Shown: piece by piece, positions 42,570 through 52,157 of the stretch
Numbering within the stretch: position 1 is the first letter of the stretch
Layout: each line of letters starts with the position of its first letter
Source: Novosphingopyxis baekryungensis DSM 16222
Lineage (GTDB): Bacteria; Pseudomonadota; Alphaproteobacteria; Sphingomonadales; Sphingomonadaceae
NCBI RefSeq assembly: GCF_000420305.1
Contig: NZ_ATUR01000004.1
Coordinates: forward strand, 62,001 to 126,000
DNA: 64,000 nucleotides
Reading direction: 5' to 3'
Notes under the pieces: generated by a model
Told to the model about the DNA's origin: nothing
The model's database searches: none
What the model saw: only the letters and a program-made list of their open reading frames with translations
Translations under genes and position numbers: made by a program

Positions 42570-45563
42570 TCATCCAGGGAGCAAGGCATCAACGAGCCTT
42601 TCTACAACAGTCGCAACGCCGTCCGCCTCGAGAGCTGTCCGGATCATCTGGCGCTGTGTCGTGAAGTAAACATCGCTTGGCAAATCGATGGGCGCTGCGA
42701 TGCCGGCAGCATAATGGGCAGCTTCAGCAAGATCGAGATGCAGCTGATCTTCGGCATCATACTCCGGAATGGGCAAGGTCCAGACAAGGTTGTCAAAATG
42801 CCGGGGATCGCGCTGGCCGACCGGCTGTAGATCCTTGACGCGGTCAAGAACGGTTTGGCTGTTAATAATTGCCGAGACATAAGCCGCTTCGTCGACGGAG
42901 CTTGCAGCACACCAATAGGCGTTCTTATCGATGAGAACATTTTCGTCTTCGATCCAACACGCACAGAGACGCGTGCCCGACGCTGGATAGAGGATGCGGA
43001 TTGACGAAACCGGGAATTGTTTCGACAACTTGCTTAGGTGGTCGATCGATTCCGATAGCGTTGCGTTTGGTGTCCCGTCCGCTCGCTTGTTACTGTTTTC
43101 GTTCCATTTTTCTTCAGCGTCGCTTAGCCAGGATGCCAGACCGCGATGGCCTCTTTCCTCTGCCATCTGGGAGCTCATCACGGCACCATCTTCGAATGGC
43201 ACGATACCGCGCGGAATGTCTAGCAGCCGATAGGGCGCAATCGAGCTTCCTACGGCAACTCCGCGAACAAATGGGCTTTCTATGGGACCCTCGGGAGGGT
43301 CGACCTCTGTCCAGGGCTTGTTGTCGAGGTTTCCTGCGATACCACGGACACGGGGCGCATCACGGCGCGCCCCTATTCTGCTGCCAGCCACCGGTTCAAC
43401 CAAGAAAAAGCGCCGCGGATTGAACACTGCGCCTTGACGAAACCGCTGTCTATAAGGTGACGCGGCAACAAGGGTGCGCGCGCGTGGCCATCGCGTCCGC
43501 GAATGCGTTAGCGCAGCTTCCGCTTCTTCATTGCTCGCATCGCGGCGAGGCAAAATTCCTACCCAGCGGTCGATTTCTACCGGCAAAGTTGCATCGCTGT
43601 CGCGTGTCCCGAAAAGCACACAGGTGCTAGTCGTGCTCGACCCTGATTGCGCGCCGAAGATTGGCCAAACGCGTTCTAGGCCCCAGCCTCCGGAGACCGC
43701 AATTTTCACACCTTCAAGGCTGCCATCGCGAATAGCCGCGAAAACTGGCGCATTGGTCAGGGAGTAGGGAAGGACCATCGCGATCCGGCCGCCTTCGGTG
43801 AGGTAACGATCGGCGCCGCGCGCCCAGAAGAGAGCGCACATGTCCTGATGCGTTGCCAGGTTCCCACCGACCCAGAGGTTGTAATCGGTAAGCGCCTCAC
43901 GAAGGCGGTCTTTCATTGATGCGCTCAAATGGCGGTAAACGATCCATGGCGGATTGCCGATTAGTACGTCTGCCCTGTTCGCTGGATGGGACAGCCAAAC
44001 AGGTCGCAGCAGATTGCGGAGCACGAAGGTCCAGATGCCATTGCGCCCGCTGGTGTAGAGATCCTTTAGTTGGGCGAAAGTTTCACCCAGAAGTGCGGCG
44101 TCAACACTATCCGCACCGGCGCGGACGATAGCTTGCTCAATTTGGTCGGGCTCGGCGAGCGTTTGCGAGCCGCGGTTAAGCTCGTCGAGCGCCGCTTCAA
44201 ACAACTGCTGCTCGCTAGCTACACCAGCGGGAATGCGTAGCGGGGGACCGTCCGGAACTTCTACTAGCACCTCGGCCGAGCGCCCGAGTGGCCGTAGATT
44301 CCATTGCATTGCATCGCCCATGAACACGGGTACGCTAAGCGTGGCCGGTCGGTGTTCGAGCAGTTCTCCAAGCGCGAGCAGCCAGGTAACCCGCGCAAGC
44401 GTGACGGCAACCGGGTGGACGTCGAGCCCAAACACATTGTTCCCAGCGATAGCGACAATGTCGCGCGGCGCAGTCCCTGCTGCCCTGCCAGCGGCAGTGA
44501 GATGGCGCAAAGCGTGAAAGAGAAACGTGCCCGAGCCGCAGGAGGGGTCGAGGACGCGTTGGTCGAGCGGATTATCGACGGCGGCGGCGACAATGCGCGC
44601 CGCGAGCCAGTCAGGTGTGTAGTACTCGCCGAGATCGTGACGCTCATCTGGATCTATGAGGCTTTCATAAAGGCTCTTAAGCACGTCGATTTCAACGTCG
44701 CGCAAACGAAAGCGGACGGTCTCGTTGGCGAGTGCCCGAACCAGCTCGGCGCCACCTTCCGCTAGTAGAAGCCAGTCAAAGAAGTCGGCCTCCACCGCGC
44801 CGACTATTCCTTCATCGGCGAGCAGCTGACCGGAGAGCACCGCTGGCGCGTCGTCGACAGGCAAGTCCAGGACACGTGCCGCAATCGCTTTCACGAGAAT
44901 TGTAAGATAAGTGTGCTGGAGGAACAGCGCGTCGCTGCCGACGTCATCGCCATACACTTGTCGCAGGAGGCCGTCCCAAAGTTCGCGTTTAAGGCGCACT
45001 TCAGGGTGATTGGAGACCGTGGCCCACATAGTGGCAAGCCTGTTACGAGCATTACCGAATGCGAGGCTATGCCGACCGAATGCAAGTGTTATTGCGATGG
45101 GTGTCGGTTTGACGTCGGGCTGGGGCGCAATCAGCGGCTCCAGCCAAGCGAGCAATTCATCGGGTTTTGCCGCATCAACCTGATACCTGCCTATAGCGAC
45201 AAGCTCATCGGCATCGAGTGTGTACGCGAGGATTGTAGCTCCGTCGGTTGCCAGTCCGACTGGCGAACGCTCTGAGCCGCTACGAGCTGCTGCGTCGCGA
45301 AGGTAATCAGGCATTCTGGCTTCGACATCGCGCTCTTCGTTTCTCAAATCTGATTTGAGTTCGATAACAGTCGCACCCCATGCGACATCGACCCCTCCGC
45401 GATTGTCAATGAGGTAGCGTTCATGCTCAAGTTCGCTGAAACGCGCGTCGAACCCATCTCGAAGCAATTCCGTGACAAGACCGCGCAGCGCCTCGTGACG
45501 CGGGCGCGAAGCCATTAAGGCGACAATTTCGGGAAGTCGGTCCTGGCGCCAGTTACTGGGCAT
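42570..45563 (-). CDS. single-chain type IIG-like restriction-modification enzyme (nuclease-methyltransferase)
   Basis: Encodes 997 residues. The N-terminal part has a PD-(D/E)xK-type core: GGVDVAWGATVIELKSDL, Asp59 and Glu68-Leu-Lys70. Then a gamma-class N6-adenine methyltransferase follows: motif X LGEYYTPDWLA (311-321), motif I DPSCGSGTF (339-347) and motif IV NPPW (537-540). The C-terminal 400 residues probably hold target recognition. Such enzymes cut and modify DNA with one polypeptide and do not need a separate methylase gene; none is seen. The recognition sequence is unknown. Confidence 0.86.
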   Translation of the reverse strand: MPSNWRQDRLPEIVALMASRPRHEALRGLVTELLRDGFDARFSELEHERYLIDNRGGVDVAWGATVIELKSDLRNEERDVEARMPDYLRDAAARSGSERSPVGLATDGATILAYTLDADELVAIGRYQVDAAKPDELLAWLEPLIAPQPDVKPTPIAITLAFGRHSLAFGNARNRLATMWATVSNHPEVRLKRELWDGLLRQVYGDDVGSDALFLQHTYLTILVKAIAARVLDLPVDDAPAVLSGQLLADEGIVGAVEADFFDWLLLAEGGAELVRALANETVRFRLRDVEIDVLKSLYESLIDPDERHDLGEYYTPDWLAARIVAAAVDNPLDQRVLDPSCGSGTFLFHALRHLTAAGRAAGTAPRDIVAIAGNNVFGLDVHPVAVTLARVTWLLALGELLEHRPATLSVPVFMGDAMQWNLRPLGRSAEVLVEVPDGPPLRIPAGVASEQQLFEAALDELNRGSQTLAEPDQIEQAIVRAGADSVDAALLGETFAQLKDLYTSGRNGIWTFVLRNLLRPVWLSHPANRADVLIGNPPWIVYRHLSASMKDRLREALTDYNLWVGGNLATHQDMCALFWARGADRYLTEGGRIAMVLPYSLTNAPVFAAIRDGSLEGVKIAVSGGWGLERVWPIFGAQSGSSTTSTCVLFGTRDSDATLPVEIDRWVGILPRRDASNEEAEAALTHSRTRWPRARTLVAASPYRQRFRQGAVFNPRRFFLVEPVAGSRIGARRDAPRVRGIAGNLDNKPWTEVDPPEGPIESPFVRGVAVGSSIAPYRLLDIPRGIVPFEDGAVMSSQMAEERGHRGLASWLSDAEEKWNENSNKRADGTPNATLSESIDHLSKLSKQFPVSSIRILYPASGTRLCACWIEDENVLIDKNAYWCAASSVDEAAYVSAIINSQTVLDRVKDLQPVGQRDPRHFDNLVWTLPIPEYDAEDQLHLDLAEAAHYAAGIAAPIDLPSDVYFTTQRQMIRTALEADGVATVVERLVDALLPG

Positions 45564-45624
45564 AATTGATCGTAGTCATAGCGCGTTTATTGCACATCGC
45601 AACGTCGCAGCGTAGAGCCAATTG

Positions 45625-45915
45625 ATGGCGTATACCCAAGTCGATATGTTCCAGAATACACCGAAGGCCCGTGAGGCGGTATCGTCTGATGTCTTAGCGC
45701 GAGTGCGTCAGCGGCTAGAGGCTGTGTTGGTGCGCTTGCAAGCCGAGTCGCAGTTCTGCTGGGATGATGAGCTTGCTGCCATCCACGAAGAGAACGGTTT
45801 TCGGGCTGCTGCGACGCTTCTGGGTGAAGAAGGTGAAGCATTGTGGGCACGCTTCGACGCGGAAATGGATCGGCTCTATAGGTCGGTTCACGACGGTTCC
45901 GAAATCGCATCATAA
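45625..45915 (+). CDS. small island protein of unknown function
   Basis: From ATG 45625 the protein has 96 residues: soluble, acidic and helical (VLARVRQRLEAVLVRLQAESQF, EEGEALWARFDAEMDRLYRSV), with a possible coiled coil. It is divergent from the restriction-modification gene with a 60-base gap and may be a transcription-linked partner of it. No family recognised. Confidence 0.55.
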   Translation: MAYTQVDMFQNTPKAREAVSSDVLARVRQRLEAVLVRLQAESQFCWDDELAAIHEENGFRAAATLLGEEGEALWARFDAEMDRLYRSVHDGSEIAS

Positions 45916-46339
45916 GCTCCAACCCTACCCTTCTAGCATGGCCGCTGTTACCATATTGTTCTATTATGTAAAGTGAGGATGAGCGTCGTCAGAGAGCTGC
46001 CTTGGGAGCTATGAATCAAGTCGGAAAAGGCGGGTCCGACAAGCACCCGCGCGTAAAAGAAGGCACCAAGAGCAATTGATTTCGTTCATCTTCGTCGCGG
46101 AGTTCCTTCCCTTGGCTCGCATTTGTGCCGACTTTGAACCGTGAGACACCAGAGGTTCCGCGAGATCGAGCATATTTAGCAGTCTCGGTTTGCCGCATTA
46201 TCTGGATGGATCGCAAGACTTCCTTCGGGACGACGAGCACGGAGCGACGCGATCTGGGCCTTCGCGTACATCCTTCCATTCAGTACTCTGCTATTGATAA
46301 TCATTCGCATTGACGTTGTCCCATTGCCGCCATATTGGC
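45916..46339. other. intergenic region containing the Fur-box promoter
   Basis: The 424-base gap has no supported gene. Near its right end there is a Fur box (see entry) upstream of the iron-linked operon. The rest shows no recognised repeat or RNA. Confidence 0.5.
46290..46308 (+). promoter_or_regulatory. Fur box upstream of the PepSY-TonB receptor operon
   Basis: GCTATTGATAATCATTCGC matches the 19-base Fur consensus at 15 of 19 positions, with the core TGATAATCATT intact. It lies 31 bases before the ATG at 46340. Placement and neighbours (TonB receptor) support iron repression by Fur; binding is not shown. Confidence 0.72.
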
Positions 46340-47506
46340 ATGGCAGTGACCCGCGACGCGATCAGAATTTGGTATCTTACTCACAAGTGGAGCAGCATCG
46401 TATCGACGCTGTTCCTCCTGATGCTGTGCGTCACGGGCCTCCCGCTCATCTTCCACGACGAGATCGACGCGGCCTTCGATGAGGACTACGACAGTACTCT
46501 GGCGGGCGCACCTTCCGCACAGGCGGGTCTGCCGCTGGATGAGGTGCTGGCTACGGCGCTTGCCGACCGTCCCGATGAGGTTCCGCTGTTTATGGCTTTC
46601 AGTCAGGACAGCCCGCTGCTTACTGTGACGACAGGCCCTTCTCCCGATGCAGCAGGAGAGGATATGACCTTGCTGTTTTTCGACAGAACGAGCGGACAAA
46701 CCCTTGGCCCTGCACCTTCGGGCGGCGTCATGGACATCGTCCTGTCGCTCCATACCGATCTGATGCTTGGCCTCCCCGGGATGCTGTTTCTCGGCGTGAT
46801 GGGCCTCGCATTCGTCCTGTCGCTTGTTTCCGGCACCGTGCTCTACGCGCCATTCATGCGGCGTCTGCCTTTCGCTACCTTGCGGACGGGTCGAACCAAG
46901 CGCCTGGGCCGTCTCGACCAGCATAATTTCCTCGGCATCGTGACTCTTGGATGGGCACTGGTGATTGGCCTCACCGGCGCGATCAACGCCTTTGCCGATC
47001 CGCTGACCGATGCGTGGCGCGAAGGCGAGCTGGCGGAGATGACTGCCGCCTACGAGGGGTCTGCGCCTCTTGTCCCAAGTGATTACGGATCAATCGATGC
47101 TGCCATGGCCGCTGCCCAGACAGCATTACCCGGTCTTTCGCCGCAATTCATCGGTTTTCCCGGCGGAGCATGGAGCAGCGGTCATCACTACGCGATCTTC
47201 TTTCAGGGCGATCGGCCGCTCACCAGCCATGTTCTGACCCCGGCCCTCGTCGATGCCGAGACCGGTGAACTGACCGATGCGGCATCCATGCCGATCATCA
47301 ACCAAGCACTCATGTTGTCCAAACCGCTGCACTTTGGCGATTATGGGGGCCTTCCGCTCAAGCTGCTTTGGGCGCTTCTTACCCTCGTGACGATCTGGGT
47401 GCTGTGGACCGGCGTTATGCTCTGGCTGCGGCGCGGTTCTGGCCATGTCGATCGCCGCGTCTCGGAAATCCTGCAAGCGCATCCACATGCGGCGAATTTG
47501 AAATGA
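46340..47506 (+). CDS. PepSY-TM domain membrane protein
   Basis: From the ATG at 46340 (TTG 46310 is a less likely alternative) the protein has 388 residues with a first membrane helix (WSSIVSTLFLLMLCVTGLPLIF), a large periplasmic loop (DDAAGEDMTLLFFDRTSGQTLG and around), further helices (LGVMGLAFVLSLVSGTVLYAPF) and a last pair near the C-terminus (LLKLLWALLTLVTIWVLWTGVMLW). PepSY-TM proteins often neighbour TonB receptors and are thought to reduce or handle siderophore-bound iron. It is the first gene after the Fur box. Confidence 0.85.
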   Translation: MAVTRDAIRIWYLTHKWSSIVSTLFLLMLCVTGLPLIFHDEIDAAFDEDYDSTLAGAPSAQAGLPLDEVLATALADRPDEVPLFMAFSQDSPLLTVTTGPSPDAAGEDMTLLFFDRTSGQTLGPAPSGGVMDIVLSLHTDLMLGLPGMLFLGVMGLAFVLSLVSGTVLYAPFMRRLPFATLRTGRTKRLGRLDQHNFLGIVTLGWALVIGLTGAINAFADPLTDAWREGELAEMTAAYEGSAPLVPSDYGSIDAAMAAAQTALPGLSPQFIGFPGGAWSSGHHYAIFFQGDRPLTSHVLTPALVDAETGELTDAASMPIINQALMLSKPLHFGDYGGLPLKLLWALLTLVTIWVLWTGVMLWLRRGSGHVDRRVSEILQAHPHAANLK

Positions 47507-47733
47507 CAACTCGACCTGTTCGCCGCCGTCGGTCTTCGGCGATCTTCGCATGGCCAGCTGTTATCGCCTCATTGACGGTTGTTGGTCTTGTTATCGGCCT
47601 GACCGGCGACGGTTGGCGCGAGGGCTTCGCATGGGTGTTCGTGTCAGGCGCTCCAATCGCAATCCTCATCGCCTTCAAGCGGCGACAATCACCAAAACTC
47701 TCACAAAAACCTGAAACGAAAGACAATGGATGA
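47503..47733 (+). CDS. small two-helix membrane protein of the iron operon
   Basis: Encodes 76 residues; its ATG overlaps the PepSY stop by 4 bases and its own stop overlaps the TonB receptor start. Two hydrophobic helices (IFAWPAVIASLTVVGLVIGL and FAWVFVSGAPIAILIAF) are flanked by basic ends. It is probably an inner-membrane accessory to iron uptake. No family recognised. Confidence 0.7.
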   Translation: MTTRPVRRRRSSAIFAWPAVIASLTVVGLVIGLTGDGWREGFAWVFVSGAPIAILIAFKRRQSPKLSQKPETKDNG

Positions 47734-49844
47734 TGTATCGCCTCTCCGCCCTTTCCACCATCGCCATCAGTACTGCACTGGCATGTCCTGCCTATGCGCA
47801 GCAGGACGGTGAGGAGAACATTATCGTCGTGACCGCTCAGGCCGATAACGCTTCCGTCGTGCTCAACAGTGGTGATGCAGGTGCGCTTGGCGACAAACCG
47901 GCGGAAGACCTTCCGTTTACAATCCGAAGTTACGATGAAACCCTCATACTCAACCAGCAGCCGCAGACCTTGGGCGATGTTCTGGAGAACGATCCCACGA
48001 TCCGCACCACTTTCGGCTTTGGTAATGCGGCGGAGCAGTTCGTGGTGCGCGGCTTTCCGCTGTTCGGGGACGATGTCGGCCTGAACGGACTATACGGCGT
48101 CGCCCCGCGCCAGCTCGTCGCGCCGGAGCTTTTTGACAGCGTGCAGGTGCTGAACGGCGCGAGCGCGTTTCTCAACGGCGCAGCGCCCGGCGGATCGGGG
48201 CTTGGTGGCAGCGTCAATCTGCAATTGAAGCGCGCTGGAAACGACCCGCTCAACCGGGTCACGGCGGGCTACAGCAGCGATACGCATTTCGGCGGCAGTT
48301 TCGATGTTGCGCGCCGCATGGGCGAAGGCGGCGAGTGGGGACTGCGGGTGAATGGTGCCTATCGCAGCGGAGAAGTTGCAATCGACCGGGAAGATCGCAA
48401 GGCGCTCGTGCTCGGTGCGGCGCTGGATTTTGATAGCGGGCCTTTTCGTGCCGCCTTGGATTTGGCGTATCAGGAAATCCGCGTGGACAGCCTGCGGCCC
48501 AAGGTCACAATCGCCAGCGAAGCGATACCGACCGTGCCCGACGCCGACGCGAACTATGCGCAGGATTTTACCTTCAGCGATTTGCGTGATGTCTTCGGTA
48601 CGCTTTCGCTTGAATATGATGTTGCCGACAATGTCTTGCTGTATGCGCGCGCCGGTGCTCGCGATGGCCGGGAAGACGGCATCTATAGCGGCATCACCGT
48701 GAACGATGCGGTCACAGGTGATGCAACTGGCAGCGCTCTGCTGGTCCCTCGCACCGACAATAATGAGGCGGTCGAAGCAGGGATGCGCATCGCGCTTGGA
48801 TCGACAGTAACCCACGAGATCAACTTTGGCGGCAACGCCAACTGGCAGACCAACCGCAATGCCTTCGATTTCCTAGGCGGTTTCGGCGGGTTTGGCACCA
48901 ATCTTTACGACACACCCCAAGTCACCGTGCCGGGCACCGGCTTCGTCGGCGGCGATCTGGACGATCCGTTTCCGATCACCGACACGCGCTTGCTAAGCGC
49001 TTTTGTGTCCGACACCGTGGGTTTCTGGGATGATCGCATTCTGCTGACCGGCGGTCTTCGTTTGCAGGCGATCCGCCAGCAGAACTTCAACTACTACAAT
49101 GGCGGTGATCTGGACTCGATCTATCAGGAGGATGCAATAACGCCGGTGGTGGGTCTCGTGGTCAAGCCAGCGCCCGGCCTGTCGTTTTTCGCCAACCGGA
49201 TCGAGGCCCTGCAACAGGGGCCTAGCGCTCCGCTGGACCCATTGATCGTGACCAATCCGGGTGAGACACTGGCTCCGCGTCGGTCGGTCCAATATGAGCT
49301 GGGAGGCAAGGTTCGCTTCGGCACCCTGTTCGCAAGTCTTGCGGCCTATCACATTGAGCGTCCAGGCGAAGGTATTTTGCCTGACGGCAGCTTCGGCTAC
49401 CTTGGCGATCAACGCCACCAGGGGCTGGAACTGACCGTCAATGGCGAGATCGCGCCGAACCTGCGTCTCATCGCCGGTGCGGCGATTACCGATGCCGAGC
49501 TCGATGGCGGCAATGCAGTTCCCGGCGTTGCCGATTTCACGGCGAATGCGGACATCGAATGGGATCTTCCTTTCGTTCCCGGCATGACGCTAACAGGCAG
49601 AGCCGTTCACACATCCGATCAATGGGTGGATACGGCAAACACGCTGGAGATCAATGACTGGACTCGCTTCGATGTTGGTGCGCGATATGTTTTTGCGGCG
49701 GGCAATACGCCGGTCACGCTACGTGCGACAATCGATAATATCGCGAATGACCGCTATTGGGCATCAGCGTTTGACAGCTTTTCGGCAGCACTTTTACAAG
49801 GTCGTCCGCGCACAGTGAAGGCGTCGGTTTCGGTGGATTTTTGA
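47730..49844 (+). CDS. TonB-dependent siderophore receptor
   Basis: Encodes 704 residues. Signal peptide MMYRLSALSTIAISTALACPAYAQ, TonB box IIVVTAQAD, a plug domain (EDLPFTIRSYDETLILNQQPQTLGDVLENDPTIRTTFGFGNAAEQFVVRGFPLFGD), a 22-strand barrel pattern and a terminal VSVDF. It transports a ferric siderophore or similar across the outer membrane, powered by TonB; the ligand is unknown. Translation is coupled to the upstream small gene, and the Fur box controls the operon. Confidence 0.92.
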   Translation: MMYRLSALSTIAISTALACPAYAQQDGEENIIVVTAQADNASVVLNSGDAGALGDKPAEDLPFTIRSYDETLILNQQPQTLGDVLENDPTIRTTFGFGNAAEQFVVRGFPLFGDDVGLNGLYGVAPRQLVAPELFDSVQVLNGASAFLNGAAPGGSGLGGSVNLQLKRAGNDPLNRVTAGYSSDTHFGGSFDVARRMGEGGEWGLRVNGAYRSGEVAIDREDRKALVLGAALDFDSGPFRAALDLAYQEIRVDSLRPKVTIASEAIPTVPDADANYAQDFTFSDLRDVFGTLSLEYDVADNVLLYARAGARDGREDGIYSGITVNDAVTGDATGSALLVPRTDNNEAVEAGMRIALGSTVTHEINFGGNANWQTNRNAFDFLGGFGGFGTNLYDTPQVTVPGTGFVGGDLDDPFPITDTRLLSAFVSDTVGFWDDRILLTGGLRLQAIRQQNFNYYNGGDLDSIYQEDAITPVVGLVVKPAPGLSFFANRIEALQQGPSAPLDPLIVTNPGETLAPRRSVQYELGGKVRFGTLFASLAAYHIERPGEGILPDGSFGYLGDQRHQGLELTVNGEIAPNLRLIAGAAITDAELDGGNAVPGVADFTANADIEWDLPFVPGMTLTGRAVHTSDQWVDTANTLEINDWTRFDVGARYVFAAGNTPVTLRATIDNIANDRYWASAFDSFSAALLQGRPRTVKASVSVDF

Positions 49845-50100
49845 ATGTAGGTTATACTAGCATCCATCTCTAAGATTTATAAAGTCTCCTTTTGATAGAT
49901 GTCTCGGTACGTTGTTTAAATGGCTGCTACAGTTACTGGAGCTTCAAGGCGTCTCGCGATGAAGCGCCGCCTAGCCGCGACGGAAAGATTGTCGCGAGAA
50001 ACGTATCTGCAATTGCTCCTCTTGGGGGCGCAAGGAACCTCGCCTGACCTGCTGTCGTAATTGTCGGGACAATCCCCGTCGGCTTTCTGATTTGGCGAAG

Positions 50101-50583
50101 TCAAATATGTTTGGCTTCGCCGGTTTCTGGCTGTTCCTCGCCCACCAAGACCAATAGGGATAGTCCGATCACAATTGCGATATCGGCCAGATTGAATGCG
50201 GGCCAATGATGCGTGCCCCAGAATAGGTCGATATAGTCCCTCACCGCGCCAAACATCAGCCTATCCGCAACGTTGCTCAATGCTCCGCCGATGGCGAGCC
50301 CGAGGCCGACCGAATGCGCGGTAGATTGCGTTCGGAACAGCCAGGCTCCGAGCAATCCGGAAAGTATTATTCCAATCGCAATAAGGATCACGGGTGCCGC
50401 GTCACCAGCTAGGCCGAACGCAACACCGCTGTTTGTAAAGGCGACAAGATTGAAGCCCGGAAATACTACCATGACATTGCCCGCTCCAACCAAACCGTGT
50501 GTTGCCGCCTTGGATAGCTGGTCGAGCACGAATGTCGCCGGGATGATGGCGAGTGCGGCTTTTTTCGCGGATGCCAACGTCAT
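50101..50583 (-). CDS. lspA: lipoprotein signal peptidase (signal peptidase II)
   Basis: From the ATG at 50583, behind AAGAAGGAGAAC, the protein has 160 residues, the normal length; an ATG at 50670 adds an unlikely leader. Four membrane helices and the catalytic Asp motifs in SNVADRLMFGAVRDYIDL and FNLADIAIVIG are present. It cleaves prolipoproteins. Extra lspA copies are often carried on metal-resistance islands. It follows the aldehyde dehydrogenase gene by about 150 bases on the same strand. Confidence 0.92.
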   Translation of the reverse strand: MTLASAKKAALAIIPATFVLDQLSKAATHGLVGAGNVMVVFPGFNLVAFTNSGVAFGLAGDAAPVILIAIGIILSGLLGAWLFRTQSTAHSVGLGLAIGGALSNVADRLMFGAVRDYIDLFWGTHHWPAFNLADIAIVIGLSLLVLVGEEQPETGEAKHI

Positions 50584-50735
50584 TTTGTTCTCCTTCTTTT
50601 CAAGAGTATTGGGCGTGGGACTCTTATGTAGCCGCTGCGCTGCCGCGTGAGGGCAGCAAGCTCCAACCACTCATGAAAAGCTGGTACCGCGAAGCGGCAA
50701 TGGTCGCATGCTCGTGCAATGCTACGAACCACCGA

Positions 50736-52157
50736 TCAGCCGCTTACCTCGGGAGCGAAAGAACCCGACGGAGTGTTTTTGACCACCATCTTCTCCGTGC
50801 TCATATCCGCCATCGTATAGCCGATGCCGCCAGTTCCGAGACCGGACTGCCGGCGACCGGCAAACGGCATCCAGTCGACACGAAAAGCGGTATGATCGTT
50901 GACCATTACGGCAGAGGCGGCCAGCGCATCGACGCAATAATCTGCTATGTGCACCCGCTCGGTAAAGACGGCTGCCTGAAAGGCGTAAGGCAACGCGTTC
51001 GCCTGCTCGATAGCGGTATCGATGGAATCGTATCCGTAGACACAGATAAGGGGTCCAAAAACCTCCTCCTGAGAGACCTTGGCATCGCGGGCTGGGTTCA
51101 CAAGGACCGTTGGGCGGTACAGGGTGGGACCGATGCGCTTCCCTCCCGCGACAATGCTGGCACCACCCTGGACGGCCGCATCGACCCAGGTCTCGATGCG
51201 ATCGACTTCGGCGGGCCGAATGAGAGGGCCGCATTGGGTGTCATCGCGAACCGGATCGCCGACCACCAGCTTTTCCGCGCCCGCCCCGAGTTTGGCCGCG
51301 AAATCCGCCAATTCGTTTTGCGGCACGAACACGCGCTGGACCGATACGCAAACTTGGCCTGAATGATAGTAACCGCCTTTCAGGAGCGCCGGGATCACGA
51401 CATCGTGCGGAACCTGCTCGTCGATAATAACCGGTGCTGCACCTCCATGTTCGAGGGCTAGGCGTGTCCCCGGCGCGAGCTTGGAGCGCAGCATCCATCC
51501 CACCCTGGCCGATCCAATGAACGAGAAGAACGCCGTGCGCGGATCGGTGACCATCCGCTCGGCAACATCGTCCGTACACGGCGCGAAGCGGCACCAGTGT
51601 TCATCCAGACCGGCTTCGTACAGGATCTCAACAAAGCTCTGGCAGGAAAGCGGTGTGTCCTTGGCCGGTTTCACCAGGACGGGGCAGCCCGTCGCCACTG
51701 CTGGACCGACCTGATGCGCGATCAGATTAAGCGGATGGTTGAAAGCCGAAATCGCCACGACCGGTCCAATTGGCTCGCGGAATGTGTAGGCTTTTCGTCC
51801 TTCGCCCGCCTGGGTCAGGTCCATGGGGATTTCACGGCCTCCGCTGGCGAAAAGTTCGTGCGCGCACAACTCGACGCTTTGAATTGCCCGGCTCGTTTCC
51901 ACACGCGCATCGACGATGGGTTTCCCGCCCTCGCGCGCGATTTGCAGTGCTAGCGCCTCGTCGCGTTCGCGCATCAGCGCACTGGCGCGCTGCAGGATGG
52001 CAATCCGTTCGTGGATGGGAAGCAGCGCCTTGCGATTTGCATGCAGCGCGCTCGCTTCATCCAGCCAGCGATCGACCTGCGGCCAACCAACCAGCTCCAC
52101 ACTGCCGATGGGTTCCTGGCCGAAGGGATTGAGAACCTGCCAGCTCACTGTGGGCAT
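50736..52157 (-). CDS. NAD(P)-dependent aldehyde dehydrogenase
   Basis: Encodes 473 residues. FNHPLNLIAHQVGPAVATGCPVLVKPAKDTPLS is the cofactor region, LALEHGGAAPVII carries the catalytic Glu, and GGYYHSGQVCVSVQRVFV carries the catalytic Cys. The GapN/phosphonoacetaldehyde-like branch is suggested by the EHGG form. The natural substrate is unknown. Its start overlaps the end of the acetolactate-synthase-like gene by 13 bases, so the two are coupled. Confidence 0.88.
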   Translation of the reverse strand: MPTVSWQVLNPFGQEPIGSVELVGWPQVDRWLDEASALHANRKALLPIHERIAILQRASALMRERDEALALQIAREGGKPIVDARVETSRAIQSVELCAHELFASGGREIPMDLTQAGEGRKAYTFREPIGPVVAISAFNHPLNLIAHQVGPAVATGCPVLVKPAKDTPLSCQSFVEILYEAGLDEHWCRFAPCTDDVAERMVTDPRTAFFSFIGSARVGWMLRSKLAPGTRLALEHGGAAPVIIDEQVPHDVVIPALLKGGYYHSGQVCVSVQRVFVPQNELADFAAKLGAGAEKLVVGDPVRDDTQCGPLIRPAEVDRIETWVDAAVQGGASIVAGGKRIGPTLYRPTVLVNPARDAKVSQEEVFGPLICVYGYDSIDTAIEQANALPYAFQAAVFTERVHIADYCVDALAASAVMVNDHTAFRVDWMPFAGRRQSGLGTGGIGYTMADMSTEKMVVKNTPSGSFAPEVSG

